Positions 30,962 to 39,769 of a stretch of 64,000 bases of DNA are shown piece by piece. The notes below the pieces were generated by a model. That model was given only the letters and a program-made list of their open reading frames with translations, made no database searches and was not told the DNA's origin. Position 1 is the first letter of the stretch, and each line of letters begins with the position of its first letter. Made by a program: the position numbers and the translations under genes. Origin of the DNA: Lachnospiraceae bacterium (GTDB taxonomy: Bacteria; Bacillota_A; Clostridia; Lachnospirales; Lachnospiraceae); assembly GCA_009911175.1 (NCBI GenBank), contig QXWX01000010.1, positions 52,318 through 116,317 of the forward strand, given 5' to 3'.

Positions 30962-32673
30962 CAGGCATCCTCCTCATTGAGAATGGAATCCCGCAGTTTG
31001 GTCAGTGTCACCTTGGTCTCGGCGGTGGTCTCTCCCAACAGTCCTGCAATCTCCTGGGCTACCATCATCTGCTTGTCAATGACCTTCTGGGCCATCTCCA
31101 TGGTCTCAACCTTGAGATTGTAATGCTGTTCCTTCATCTTCTCTTCCCGGGTCACATCCTGGAACGTCACCAGGACGGATTCCAGATTTTCGATGTAGAC
31201 AATGGTCTCCTCCACCGTCATCCGGCCATGCTCAAGCTGGATCTTCTTATGGAATACGGTTTCCTTTGTCCGCAGTGTCTCCTCAATATCCCCGGCGTCC
31301 ATAAATTCAAATATGTAACGCTGCAGCGCTTCCTCCTTGCCCACGCCCAGCAATTCCTGCCCCTTCTTGTTGCATTCCCGAATCCGCAGTTCGCTGTCTA
31401 CAATGAAGATCATGTTGGGGGTCACATCCATGACCACGTTAGACATGGACTCGGCCTGCATCAGCGCGTAGGGCATACACATGGAAAGCTCCGCCTTGTT
31501 CTGGAATACGGCCACCGCCTTTTCCCGGCAGGTGGAATACCCGCAGGCGCCGCAGTTTAACTCGTCCTCCCTGGTATATTTTCCCACGGACCGCAGGATT
31601 TCCTGAATCTCCTCTTCAGTCGGAACGGCTTCCTTTATGCTGCGGTCTTCAAATGTCTTTGAGAGCTCTTCCGAACTCATATCCGGCAGGTCATGGGCCG
31701 CCTTGCGGGAAACCTCCCGTTCAATCTTGATCTTTGCCTTCACATAAGACATATTCCATCTTGCGGAAGCCGGGCCTTTGGTGCATCCGCCCTCGCACAC
31801 GTTGGCCTCAATGAAGCAGTGGTCCAGTTCGCCCCGTTTCAGGCATTCCAGCATTTCCATGCAGTTGGCCAGGCCATCCACAAATACCTTGTGGTAGGAG
31901 TCCATCTCCTCCTCCGCGATCACGGACTGGACTACGCCGCCGCTGATGGGGTACATCCGGTTGATCTCCGGATCCGGGTTGCCCATGGGGGCGTCCTCGC
32001 AGTCAAAGATCCGGATCTTCGACTCATCCAGCCAGATTGCCAGCTCCTCAAAGGTCAGTATGGCATCGATGGCTCCTGCCACCCGCTCGTCCCCGATGGC
32101 CTCCTGCTTTTTCGCGATGCAGGGGCCCAAAAATACGACCTTCACATCGTCCCCGTACAATTTCTTGATATACCGTCCGTGGGCCACCATGGGGGAAACC
32201 ACCGGGGCCATCAGAGGTGCGCACTCCGGATAATATTTTTCAATCAGGTCATTGACGCTGGGACAGCAGGTAGTGATGATGTTGGGCATCTTGTTTTCCC
32301 GGATGATCCGCTGGTATTCCCGGGTCACCATGGCCGCCCCCTCCGCCGTCTCCCTTACTTCTGCAAAGCCCAGTTTGAGCAGCGCATCCACCACCTGCCC
32401 CGGCCGGTCAAAATCCAGCACGCCGATATAGGACGGGGCGATGGAGATAACGGTACGAAGCCCCTGCCGCAGAAAGCCCTTTACCCGCTCCATGTCGCTG
32501 GCAAAGGTCTTGGCATTCTGGGGGCAGATCTCCATGCATTTCCCGCAGTTGATGCAGTGGTCCGTCAGGATACGGGCCTGCTCCTGTTGGACCGTGATCG
32601 CCTTCACCTGGCAGTGGCGCACACATTTGTAACAGTGGCGGCACTTCGCATCCTTAAAATCAATTACCTTCAT
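30961..32673 (-). CDS. Sensory-type [FeFe]-hydrogenase with PAS domain (HydS-like)
   Basis: 570-residue protein. Two N-terminal [4Fe-4S] motifs (CRHCYKCVRHC, residues 11-21; CINCGKCMEIC, about 41-51) precede an H-cluster domain with all three cysteine motifs in sensory-type form: TTCCPS (about 138), FLGPCIAKK (about 183) and EANVCEGGCTKGPA (about 297). Then come an Fe-S domain (NCGACGYSTCREKA, about 378) and a PAS domain (about 415-530). Motifs differ from catalytic HydA (TSCSPGW, MPCTAKK, CCPGGCVNGGG) and there is no NADH module, fitting the group C sensory hydrogenases. Operon with the SpoIIE/PP2C gene; probably senses H2 or redox state and controls HydABC or other targets. Confidence 0.9.
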   Translation of the reverse strand: MKVIDFKDAKCRHCYKCVRHCQVKAITVQQEQARILTDHCINCGKCMEICPQNAKTFASDMERVKGFLRQGLRTVISIAPSYIGVLDFDRPGQVVDALLKLGFAEVRETAEGAAMVTREYQRIIRENKMPNIITTCCPSVNDLIEKYYPECAPLMAPVVSPMVAHGRYIKKLYGDDVKVVFLGPCIAKKQEAIGDERVAGAIDAILTFEELAIWLDESKIRIFDCEDAPMGNPDPEINRMYPISGGVVQSVIAEEEMDSYHKVFVDGLANCMEMLECLKRGELDHCFIEANVCEGGCTKGPASARWNMSYVKAKIKIEREVSRKAAHDLPDMSSEELSKTFEDRSIKEAVPTEEEIQEILRSVGKYTREDELNCGACGYSTCREKAVAVFQNKAELSMCMPYALMQAESMSNVVMDVTPNMIFIVDSELRIRECNKKGQELLGVGKEEALQRYIFEFMDAGDIEETLRTKETVFHKKIQLEHGRMTVEETIVYIENLESVLVTFQDVTREEKMKEQHYNLKVETMEMAQKVIDKQMMVAQEIAGLLGETTAETKVTLTKLRDSILNEEDA

Positions 32674-32714
32674 GTACTCTTCCTCCTTGTATTTTGTTTG
32701 CTCCTTTTCTATTT

Positions 32715-33452
32715 TTAGCCATCGCTCTTTGGCTGTTTATCATTGGTAAGATCCCCATTCCCGCTGACCGGTATCACGTCCCCCAGAAATGTGGGCCTGG
32801 GCTTTAGGATCGTATAGCCGAAATCCTTCACTCTGGCAAGCATTTCCCGCAGCTTCCGGTATCGGTCCCTGGGGTAGACTGCCTGGTCGCAGGCAACCCC
32901 CGCCGCCTCCATGGAAAATGCCCGTGCGTCATAAACGGCACGGTACAGGTGATACTTCTGCGTCACGACGATCACACGCTCTGTCTGAAAGATCTCCTTC
33001 GCCCGGTACATGCTCTCATAGGTGGAAAATCCGGCGTGATCCATGAAGATATCCTCCGACGGGACGCCCTGCTCCACCGCGTAGTTCTTCATGGTATTGA
33101 CCTCGTCGTAGTCCTCCCGGCTGTGGTCCCCGCTCATGATGATCTTCTTCGCCAGTCCCCGCCTGTAGATCTCGATCCCATAGTCCACCCGTTCTTTCAG
33201 CATGGGGCTCATCTCGCCGTCGGCTTTCACCTTCGCCCCAAGAACCAGCACCGCATCCGCTTTTTCTTCCCGGTTCTCTTCCAGACGTTCCTGCAGTTTT
33301 TCAATGGTTGTGATTTTTTTCCCGGCGGAATGCTTTACATAAACATTCACCGTGCACAGGGAAAACAGTCCCAATATGACCAGGCCGCCGGATACCGCCG
33401 AGATCCGCAGAAGCCACTTCCGGCAGCAGTCTTTGTTTCCTTTACGAATCAT
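32715..33452 (-). CDS. SanA/YdcF/ElyC family protein (DUF218), membrane-anchored
   Basis: 245-residue protein with one N-terminal membrane segment (WLLRISAVSGGLVILGLFSLCTVNVYV, about 12-38) and a DUF218 domain: DAVLVLGAKVKADGEMSPMLKERVDYGIEIYRRG, then IIMSGDHSREDYDEVNTMKNYAVEQGVP and VIVVTQKYHLYRAVYDARAF. ATG at 33452 follows CGGAGTG at eight bases; the longer frame upstream is A+T-rich leader. Related SanA/VanZ-region proteins affect envelope barrier function and vancomycin sensitivity at high temperature. It lies between hydA and the sensory hydrogenase on the same strand, but a terminator separates it from hydA, so a link with hydrogen metabolism is doubtful. Confidence 0.88.
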   Translation of the reverse strand: MIRKGNKDCCRKWLLRISAVSGGLVILGLFSLCTVNVYVKHSAGKKITTIEKLQERLEENREEKADAVLVLGAKVKADGEMSPMLKERVDYGIEIYRRGLAKKIIMSGDHSREDYDEVNTMKNYAVEQGVPSEDIFMDHAGFSTYESMYRAKEIFQTERVIVVTQKYHLYRAVYDARAFSMEAAGVACDQAVYPRDRYRKLREMLARVKDFGYTILKPRPTFLGDVIPVSGNGDLTNDKQPKSDG

Positions 33453-33541
33453 GTTTTTATCACTCCGAAATCGAATCTTGTTCCGTAAGTCTCTAAAGGT
33501 AAGTATACTATAAAACAGCCGAAAAGTCATTTGAAAAATCT

Positions 33542-33583
33542 AAAAAGACAGACCTGCCGGATTGCTCTTCTCCCGCAGGTCTG
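33542..33583 (-). terminator. Intrinsic terminator of the hydCBA operon
   Basis: On the minus strand CAGACCTGC (33575-33583) pairs with GCAGGTCTG (33549-33557), followed by a run of T (complement of 33542-33546). It begins 18 bases after the hydA stop codon. Confidence 0.85.
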
Positions 33584-33600
33584 CTTTCTTAAAACAGGAT

Positions 33601-35343
33601 TTAGTTGATACTTCTCTTCACATAGCTGGTATGCAGCACATGATGAGCTTTCTCGCTTCCCGGCTCGCCTAAGTATTCCTCGTACAGCTTCTTGATGGAC
33701 GGATTGTCGTGGGACTTCCGAAGGGGCTTCGCCGCATCGTTGTCATACAGGACCTTCGCCCGGATGGCACGCACGTCTTCGAAGTTACGCACGTCCGCAT
33801 GTACCTGGGGCTGGCCGCCGCCGTTTACACATCCGCCCGGACAGCACATGATCTCGATAAAGTGATAATCTGCCTCCCCTGCGCGGACTTTTTCCAGGAT
33901 CTGCTTCGCGTTGGACAGTCCGGATGCCACCGCCACCTTCACGTCCATGTCCGCCACATGGTAGGTCGCTTCCTTGATCCCGTCCGTTCCGCGCACTTCC
34001 TGAAATTCCACGTCTGCCAGTTCTTCCCCGGTCAGCGTCTCCACTGCCGTCCGAAGGGCCGCTTCCATTACGCCGCCGGTGGCGCCGAAGATCACGCCTG
34101 CTCCGGTGGACTCGCCCAGCGGATCGTCAAAGCCTTCCTCCGGGAGACTTCTAAAATCAATGCCCACCTTGCGGATCAGCCTTGCCAGCTCCCGGGTGGT
34201 GATGGAGATATCCACATCCGGCACGCCTGCCGCGTCCTGGTCGTCTCTGCCCACCTCGAATTTTTTCGCCGTACAGGGCATCACGCTGACGCAGACAATA
34301 TCCTTCGGGTCAAGCCCCATCTTTTCAGCATAATAAGTCTTAGTCACCGCTCCGAACATCTGCTGGGGCGACTTACAGCTTGAAAGATGATCCAGAAGAT
34401 CCGGGAAATAGTGCTCGCAGTACTTCACCCATCCCGGGGAACAGGAGGTCATCATCGGCAGCACGCCGCCGTTTTGCACCCGCTTGATAAATTCATGGGC
34501 TTCTTCCATGATGGTCAGGTCTGCGCTGTAATCGGTATCGAATACCTTGTCAAATCCGATCCTTCTGAGGGCCGCGGCCATCTTTCCTTCCACGTCCGTT
34601 CCCATGGGATAGCCAAATTCCTCGCCCAATGCCGCGCGTACGGAGGGAGCGGGCTGAACCACCACATGCTTTGCGGGGTCTTCCACCGCTGCCAGGACCT
34701 CGTCCACGAAGTCCTTCTCATACAGCGCCCCGGTAGGACAGGCCGCGATACACTGACCGCAGGATACACAGCTTGTCTCTCCCAGCCCCATATCGAACGG
34801 AGATCCGATAAAGGTGGCGAATCCCCGCTGGTTCGGTCCGATGACACCCACTGCCTGGGATTTTTCGCAGACTGCGGAGCATCTCCGGCAGAGGATGCAT
34901 TTGTTGTTGTCCCGTACCATATGGGCCGCGCTGGTATCCAGCTCATAATGGTTGGCTTCCCCGGCAAAATACTGCTCGTCCGCAACGCCTAACTCCTGGC
35001 AGAGCGCCTGCAGCTCACAGTTTCCGCTTCTCACACAGGAGAGGCACTTCTTGTCATGGTCTGACAGGATCAGCTCTAAGGTACGCTTTCTCGCGGCGAT
35101 CAGCTCCGGAGTATTGGTCCGCACCTCCATACCTTCATTGATCGGATGCACGCAGGCCGCCACTAAGTTTCTTGCGCCCTTTACTTCCACGATACACATA
35201 CGGCATGCGCCGATCTCGTTGATCTCCTTGAGAAAACAAAGGGTAGGAATCTTGATTCCGGCAATATGTGCAGCCTCAAGAATCGTTGAACCTGCCGGTG
35301 CGCTTACATCAAGGCCATTGATCTTTAAATTCACATTTTCCAT
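33601..35343 (-). CDS. hydA: NADH/ferredoxin-dependent [FeFe]-hydrogenase, catalytic subunit HydA
   Basis: 580-residue catalytic subunit of the trimeric bifurcating hydrogenase. Domains in order: plant-type [2Fe-2S] domain (residues 1-75, cysteines in CFLKEINEIGACRMC and CVHP), His-ligated [4Fe-4S] segment (HDKKCLSCVRSGNCELQALC, about 95-115), two [4Fe-4S] ferredoxin motifs (CILCRRCSAVC and CVSCGQCIAAC, about 145-205), and the H-cluster domain with TSCSPGW (about 300), MPCTAKKFEV (about 355) and CCPGGCVNGGGQ (about 505). It couples proton reduction to simultaneous oxidation of NADH and reduced ferredoxin, or the reverse. Last gene of hydC-hydB-hydA, followed by a terminator. The maturases HydEFG are not in the window. 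Confidence 0.96.
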   Translation of the reverse strand: MENVNLKINGLDVSAPAGSTILEAAHIAGIKIPTLCFLKEINEIGACRMCIVEVKGARNLVAACVHPINEGMEVRTNTPELIAARKRTLELILSDHDKKCLSCVRSGNCELQALCQELGVADEQYFAGEANHYELDTSAAHMVRDNNKCILCRRCSAVCEKSQAVGVIGPNQRGFATFIGSPFDMGLGETSCVSCGQCIAACPTGALYEKDFVDEVLAAVEDPAKHVVVQPAPSVRAALGEEFGYPMGTDVEGKMAAALRRIGFDKVFDTDYSADLTIMEEAHEFIKRVQNGGVLPMMTSCSPGWVKYCEHYFPDLLDHLSSCKSPQQMFGAVTKTYYAEKMGLDPKDIVCVSVMPCTAKKFEVGRDDQDAAGVPDVDISITTRELARLIRKVGIDFRSLPEEGFDDPLGESTGAGVIFGATGGVMEAALRTAVETLTGEELADVEFQEVRGTDGIKEATYHVADMDVKVAVASGLSNAKQILEKVRAGEADYHFIEIMCCPGGCVNGGGQPQVHADVRNFEDVRAIRAKVLYDNDAAKPLRKSHDNPSIKKLYEEYLGEPGSEKAHHVLHTSYVKRSIN

Positions 35344-35358
35344 TCTCTCACTCCTCCC

Positions 35359-37197
35359 TTACTCTTTGTAGATCGCGCCGAAGCGGCATTTTTCAATACA
35401 AGCGCCGCACTTCAAGCACTTCTCGGAATTGATCATATGCGGCTCTTTTACGCTGCCCACGATGGCCCCTGCGGGACAAACTCTGGAACAAAGCGTACAG
35501 CCTTTACATTTATCTGCGTCAATCTTATACTGCAGCAGGTCTTTGCAGACGCCTGCAGGACATTTTTTATCCACAATATGGGCAATGTATTCATCCCGGA
35601 AATACCGCAGCGTGGAGATCACCGGATTGGGCGCGGTCTGCCCCAGCGCGCACAGGGAATTGGACTTTAAGTGGTAGCACAGCTCTTCCAGCTTGTCCAG
35701 ATCCTCCATGGTAGCCTGTCCCTTGGTGATCTTCTCCAGGATCTCCAGCATCCGCCGCGTACCGATCCGGCAGGGGGTACATTTTCCGCAGGACTCGTCC
35801 ACCGTAAATTCCAGGAAGAATTTGGCGATGTCCACCATACAGTTGTCCTCATCCATGACAATCAGCCCGCCCGAACCCATCATGGAACCGATGGCCAGCA
35901 GATTGTCATAGTCGATGGGCACGTCCAGGTGCTCGGCAGGGATGCATCCGCCGGAGGGGCCTCCGGTCTGCGCCGCCTTAAATTTCTTGCCGCCGGGCAC
36001 GCCGCCGCCGATCTCTTCCACGATCTCCCGCAGCGTCGTCCCCATGGGGATCTCCACCAGCCCCGTGTTGTGGATCTTGCCGCCCAGGGCAAAGACCTTG
36101 GTTCCCTTGGACTTCTCGGTGCCCATGGAAGCGAACCACTCCGGGCCGTTGAGGATGATCTGAGGAATGTTGGCGTAGGTCTCCACATTGTTCAGGATGG
36201 TAGGCTTCTGGAACAAGCCTTTGAGCGCCGGGAACGGCGGACGCGGACGGGGCTCCCCGCGGTTTCCTTCGATAGACGTCATCAGCGCCGTCTCCTCCCC
36301 GCATACAAACGCGCCGGCACCGAGACGGAGCCCGATGTCAAATTTGAAGCCGGTTCCGAAAATGTCATCCCCCAGAAGACCCAGTTCCCTGGACTGGCTG
36401 ATGGCAATCTCCAGACGCTGCACCGCAATCGGATACTCCGCGCGTACATAGATGTACCCCTGTGTCGCACCGATGGCGTAGCCGGCAATGGTCATGGCTT
36501 CCAGAACCGCATGGGGATCGCCTTCCAAAACGGAACGGTCCATGAACGCGCCCGGGTCGCCTTCGTCCGCGTTGCAGCAGACATACTTCTGATCCGCCTG
36601 GTTGGCAGCCGCGAACTTCCACTTCAGTCCTGTGGGGAATCCCGCGCCACCGCGTCCCCGCAGGCCGCTGTCCGTGATGAGCTGGATGACCTGCTCCGGG
36701 GTCATCTCGGTGAGCACCTTGCCCAGCGCTTCATAGCCGCCCACCCCTATGTATTCTTCGATATGCTCCGGACTGATCTCCCCGCAGTTGCGCAGAGCCA
36801 CCCTGTGCTGCTTCTTATAGAAATTGGTCTCCTCCAGAGGCAGGATGTGTTCGGTCTTGGTGGTCTCCTCATACAAAAGCCGCTTCACCACATTGCCGTT
36901 TTTGAGATGCTCGGAAACGATCTCCGGGATATCCTCTTCCTTTACCATGGAATAAAAAGAGCCTTCCGGATGTACGATCATGATCGGCCCCAGGGCGCAC
37001 AGGCCGAAGCATCCGGTCTTTACGATCTCTACATCCTCCTCCAGGCCGTTGGCCTTGATTTCCTGTTCCAGCTTTTCAATGATCCTCAGGCTTCCCGAAG
37101 AAGTACAGCCCGTACCTCCGCACACATGGACACGGTAACGGCAGGCATGCTTCTTCGCTTTTTCCCTGATCACACGTAATTCTTCAAGAGATTTCAT
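35359..37197 (-). CDS. hydB: Bifurcating hydrogenase subunit HydB (NuoF-like)
   Basis: 612-residue flavoprotein subunit. An N-terminal thioredoxin-like [2Fe-2S] domain (HVCGGTGCTSSGS, about 25-37; KTGCFGLCALGP, about 61-72) is followed by the NuoF-type FMN/NADH domain (GRGGAGFPTGLKW, about 179-191; NADEGDPGAFMDR, about 210-222), the C-terminal cluster motif ESCGKCTPCRIGTRRM, and two added [4Fe-4S] motifs at the end (CKGCTLCSRVC and CLKCGACIEKC). This is the full HydB architecture, longer than respiratory NuoF. It binds NADH and, with HydA and HydC, splits electrons between NAD and ferredoxin. Sixteen-base gap to hydA. Confidence 0.96.
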   Translation of the reverse strand: MKSLEELRVIREKAKKHACRYRVHVCGGTGCTSSGSLRIIEKLEQEIKANGLEEDVEIVKTGCFGLCALGPIMIVHPEGSFYSMVKEEDIPEIVSEHLKNGNVVKRLLYEETTKTEHILPLEETNFYKKQHRVALRNCGEISPEHIEEYIGVGGYEALGKVLTEMTPEQVIQLITDSGLRGRGGAGFPTGLKWKFAAANQADQKYVCCNADEGDPGAFMDRSVLEGDPHAVLEAMTIAGYAIGATQGYIYVRAEYPIAVQRLEIAISQSRELGLLGDDIFGTGFKFDIGLRLGAGAFVCGEETALMTSIEGNRGEPRPRPPFPALKGLFQKPTILNNVETYANIPQIILNGPEWFASMGTEKSKGTKVFALGGKIHNTGLVEIPMGTTLREIVEEIGGGVPGGKKFKAAQTGGPSGGCIPAEHLDVPIDYDNLLAIGSMMGSGGLIVMDEDNCMVDIAKFFLEFTVDESCGKCTPCRIGTRRMLEILEKITKGQATMEDLDKLEELCYHLKSNSLCALGQTAPNPVISTLRYFRDEYIAHIVDKKCPAGVCKDLLQYKIDADKCKGCTLCSRVCPAGAIVGSVKEPHMINSEKCLKCGACIEKCRFGAIYKE

Positions 37198-37246
37198 ATA
37201 TGTCCTCCATTTTTCTCAAATTCTGCGGATATTCTGAAACAATGTT

Positions 37247-37741
37247 TTATTCATATTTTGCCAGGATATCGTCAATATCATCTACCGTAAGACGTCCATA
37301 AACCTCGTCGTTCACCATCATAACCGGTGCCAGTCCGCAGGCCCCCACACAGCGGCAGGCATCCAGGGAAAACTTCCCGTCCGGCGTACACTCCCCGCCG
37401 ACGATGCCCAGCTTTTCCATCAGCGCATTGTAAATGTCCCCGGAACCCTTTACATAGCAGGCTGTCCCGAGACAGACTGAGATCCGGTACTTGCCCTTGG
37501 GACTTAAGCTGAACTGCGAATAGAATGTCACCACTCCGTAAATCTTCTCCAGCGGAATCCCGGTCCCGTCGGAGATCATCTTCTGCACTTCCATCGGAAG
37601 ATAACCATAGATATCCTGCGCCTTCTGCAGGATCGGCATCAATGCCCCCGGTTCGTCTTTCAGCCCGGCGATCACTTCTAACAAAGCTTCTTCCTGTTCC
37701 TTTGTTCCTGAGAACGGAACCGTCTGTTTCTTTTCAGGCAT
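37247..37741 (-). CDS. hydC: Bifurcating hydrogenase subunit HydC (NuoE-like)
   Basis: 164-residue thioredoxin-like [2Fe-2S] subunit. The cluster ligands are in CLGTACYVKGSGD (about residues 90-102; CxxxxC) and DACRCVGACGLAPVMMV (about 127-143). First gene of the hydC-hydB-hydA operon, 49 bases before hydB, divergent from the DUF4349 gene. A perfect palindrome CTTAAATTAAG (37759-37769) sits just upstream of the start; its role is unknown. No clear Rex box was found in the upstream spacer. Confidence 0.95.
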   Translation of the reverse strand: MPEKKQTVPFSGTKEQEEALLEVIAGLKDEPGALMPILQKAQDIYGYLPMEVQKMISDGTGIPLEKIYGVVTFYSQFSLSPKGKYRISVCLGTACYVKGSGDIYNALMEKLGIVGGECTPDGKFSLDACRCVGACGLAPVMMVNDEVYGRLTVDDIDDILAKYE

Positions 37742-37905
37742 TACTTTACCTCCATTTCTTAAATTAAGTCATTCTGTGGTACATTTTATCACAATATGTT
37801 ATAATTATCTACAAAATAAATGAAACTTTTGCAAAATGTGACTGCGGCTTGTGAAAATTTTCCATTTTTTTTGAATTTACTGCAACAAAACCGTTGTTTT
37901 CGTAC

Positions 37906-37916
37906 TCTGATATAAT
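37906..37916 (+). promoter_or_regulatory. Extended -10 promoter of the DUF4349 gene
   Basis: TGATATAAT in the sequence CTCTGATATAAT gives a perfect -10 (TATAAT, 37911-37916) with an upstream TG, while no good -35 is seen. The RBS AAAGGAGGAGACACTT precedes the ATG at 37963. Confidence 0.55.
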
Positions 37917-37962
37917 ATAGCAGTGTAAAGTATCGTATGAAAAAATAAAGGAGGAGACACTT

Positions 37963-38913
37963 ATGAAGATTATGAAAAGAAAATCCCACAACCTTCTGAT
38001 CCTGTTTCTGATCACAGTCCTGGTCTTGTCGGGCTGCGGCGCAAAGGGCTATGACAGCGCGTCCGGAGAGAGAGAAGCTGCCCAGATCGTGGATGCGGAA
38101 GCGTCAATCCCGGAGGAGGGAGCAGGCGAAGGCAATTCCTCTTCCCCGGAGATATCCGGGCAGGATCTGTCTTCCCGGAAACTGATCAAAACCGTATCCC
38201 TCACCATGGAAACCAGAACCTTTGATACCCTGAAAAAGCAGCTTGAAGACTCCATCGCTTCCTTCGGAGGCTATGTCGAGCAGTCCAGCTATGACGCCCC
38301 GGGCGGCCAGAGCTACCGCTACTACTACCTCTGTGTACGCATCCCCTACGAACATCTGGATGACTTTGTAAACAAAGCAGGGAAGCTCGGCACGATTACA
38401 AACCAGTCGGAAAACGTACAGGATGTGACGCTGGACTATGTAGATAAGACCGCGTACAAAGATTCCCTGCGGACCGAATATGAGCGGGTGATGGAACTGC
38501 TGGAGCAGGCAAAAGACCTGGAGCAGATCCTTGCCCTGGAATCCAAGCTCTCAGATCTGCGCTATGAGATCAACAGCTACGAATCCCAGCTTCGAACCTA
38601 TGACAACCAGATCGACTACAGCACCGTCAATATCAACATCCGGGAAGTGGAATATGAAAAAGAGACTTCCGACACCGTCGGCAGCAGGATCAAAGGCGGC
38701 TTCCGAAACAGCTTGTACGGAGTCCGGGACTTCTTTGTAAATTCCTTCGTCTTCCTGGTGTCCAACCTGCCTGTACTGGTATTGTTCGCGGCGGCGGCAG
38801 CCCTTGCAGTGCTGTTCCTGAAAAAGGGACGGAAAAGGTTCCGGAAAAAAGCTCTGAAAGACGAAAATGGCAGCCGGGAAGTGCCGGAAAAAAAGGAAAC
38901 ATCCGAAGAGTAA
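37963..38913 (+). CDS. DUF4349 lipoprotein with C-terminal membrane anchor
   Basis: 316-residue predicted lipoprotein: signal peptide with lipobox LSGC (cysteine about residue 25), a short acidic linker, then a DUF4349 domain (about 70-240; KLIKTVSLTMETRTFDTLKKQLEDSIASFGGYVEQSS ... LRIPYEHLDDFV-type core) containing a coiled-coil segment (EYERVMELLEQAKDLEQILALESKLSDLRYEINSYESQLRTYD), and a transmembrane helix near 265-290 with a basic tail. The domain resembles the periplasmic parts of some membrane-fusion-like proteins. Function unknown. Plus strand, divergent from hydC; its 3' end marks the left border of the A+T-rich bce island. Confidence 0.85.
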   Translation: MKIMKRKSHNLLILFLITVLVLSGCGAKGYDSASGEREAAQIVDAEASIPEEGAGEGNSSSPEISGQDLSSRKLIKTVSLTMETRTFDTLKKQLEDSIASFGGYVEQSSYDAPGGQSYRYYYLCVRIPYEHLDDFVNKAGKLGTITNQSENVQDVTLDYVDKTAYKDSLRTEYERVMELLEQAKDLEQILALESKLSDLRYEINSYESQLRTYDNQIDYSTVNINIREVEYEKETSDTVGSRIKGGFRNSLYGVRDFFVNSFVFLVSNLPVLVLFAAAAALAVLFLKKGRKRFRKKALKDENGSREVPEKKETSEE

Positions 38914-38942
38914 ATAGTGTGAAAAAATGATGGAAACTGAAA

Positions 38943-39110
38943 ATGTTAGAGTTTATTTCTGCCCCGGAAGCAGCGAAAAAATGGGGCATTTCAGAAAGAC
39001 GGGTACAAAACCGTATACCGGGTGGGGCAAAATTCAGCCGCTTTTGGCTGATACCAAAGGACGCTGAAAAACCAGCAGATAAAAGAAAACGGAAGGAAAA
39101 CAGAAAGTGA
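38943..39110 (+). CDS. Small helix-turn-helix protein (shortened) coupled to bceR
   Basis: 55-codon gene, ATG at 38943, protein beginning MLEFISAPEAAKKWGISERRVQ and ending IPKDAEKPADKRKRKENRK. It belongs to the small excisionase-like helix-turn-helix proteins common in Lachnospiraceae, which read roughly EAAKKWGISERRVQ, a stretch of about seven residues, then RIPGA-KFSRFWLIPKDAEKP. Here the stretch between RVQ and NRIPGG is missing in frame, removing part of the recognition helix. The stop overlaps the GTG start of the response regulator (GTGA), so translation is probably coupled. It may be a remnant serving as a leader peptide. The Shine-Dalgarno is weak (GGAAAC). Confidence 0.7.
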   Translation: MLEFISAPEAAKKWGISERRVQNRIPGGAKFSRFWLIPKDAEKPADKRKRKENRK

Positions 39111-39769
39111 AAATATTTGTTGTTGAGGATGAAGCAGAGATTTGTAAAGAATTGTCCGTTCTGCTGCAGAAATATGGTTATGTTTATGAAAGCAGCACTG
39201 ATTTCGCACATATTACAGACCATATTTTGAAAGCAGAAGCAGACCTTGTACTGCTGGATATAAACTTGCCATATCAGGACGGATATACTATATGCCGTGA
39301 GATTCGGAAACAGTCGGATATTCCCATTATCGTTCTGACAAGCAGAAATACAGACTTTGACGAGTTGATGAGCTTGAATATCGGTGCAGACGATTTTATA
39401 TCAAAGCCTTATAATGCACAGGTATTGATAGCACGTATTCAAACAATATTAAAAAGGACTTATGAAGCACAGGTTCATTCTGTCCTGACTCATAAAGGGC
39501 TGACAGTCAATCTGCTGAAAGCTGCTGCTGTTTATGGGGATAAAGAGGTAGATTTAACAAAAAATGAACTTGGCATACTGCGTTTGCTGATTGTAAACAA
39601 AGGCAATGTGATACCGCGGGACTCGATCATAGATGAATTATGGCAGAGCGACGAATTTATAGACGAAAACACGCTCAATGTGAACATTGTTCGATTGCGT
39701 AAAAAGTTATCGGAGATTGGTGCGTCCGATTATCTGGAAACAAAACGTGGATTGGGGTACAGAGTATGA
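39107..39769 (+). CDS. bceR: OmpR-family response regulator (BceR-like)
   Basis: 220-residue two-component regulator: receiver domain with phospho-acceptor aspartate 51 (VLLDINLP) and acidic pair E7/D8, and a C-terminal OmpR winged helix (about 125-220) with VDLTKNELGILRLLIVNKGNVIPRDSIIDELW. Starts with GTG at 39107, preceded by GGAAGG. Overlaps the upstream small gene and the downstream kinase by four bases each. With the kinase and the ABC transporter downstream it forms a BceRS-BceAB type peptide-antibiotic sensing and resistance module. The likely target is the promoter at 40882-40906. Confidence 0.92.
   Translation: MKIFVVEDEAEICKELSVLLQKYGYVYESSTDFAHITDHILKAEADLVLLDINLPYQDGYTICREIRKQSDIPIIVLTSRNTDFDELMSLNIGADDFISKPYNAQVLIARIQTILKRTYEAQVHSVLTHKGLTVNLLKAAAVYGDKEVDLTKNELGILRLLIVNKGNVIPRDSIIDELWQSDEFIDENTLNVNIVRLRKKLSEIGASDYLETKRGLGYRV

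Noticed and set aside
37742..37962. Rex operator upstream of hydC
   Set aside because: A TTGTG...CACAG pair exists near 37778-37798 but its spacing (11 bases) and arms do not fit the 18-bp Rex palindrome.
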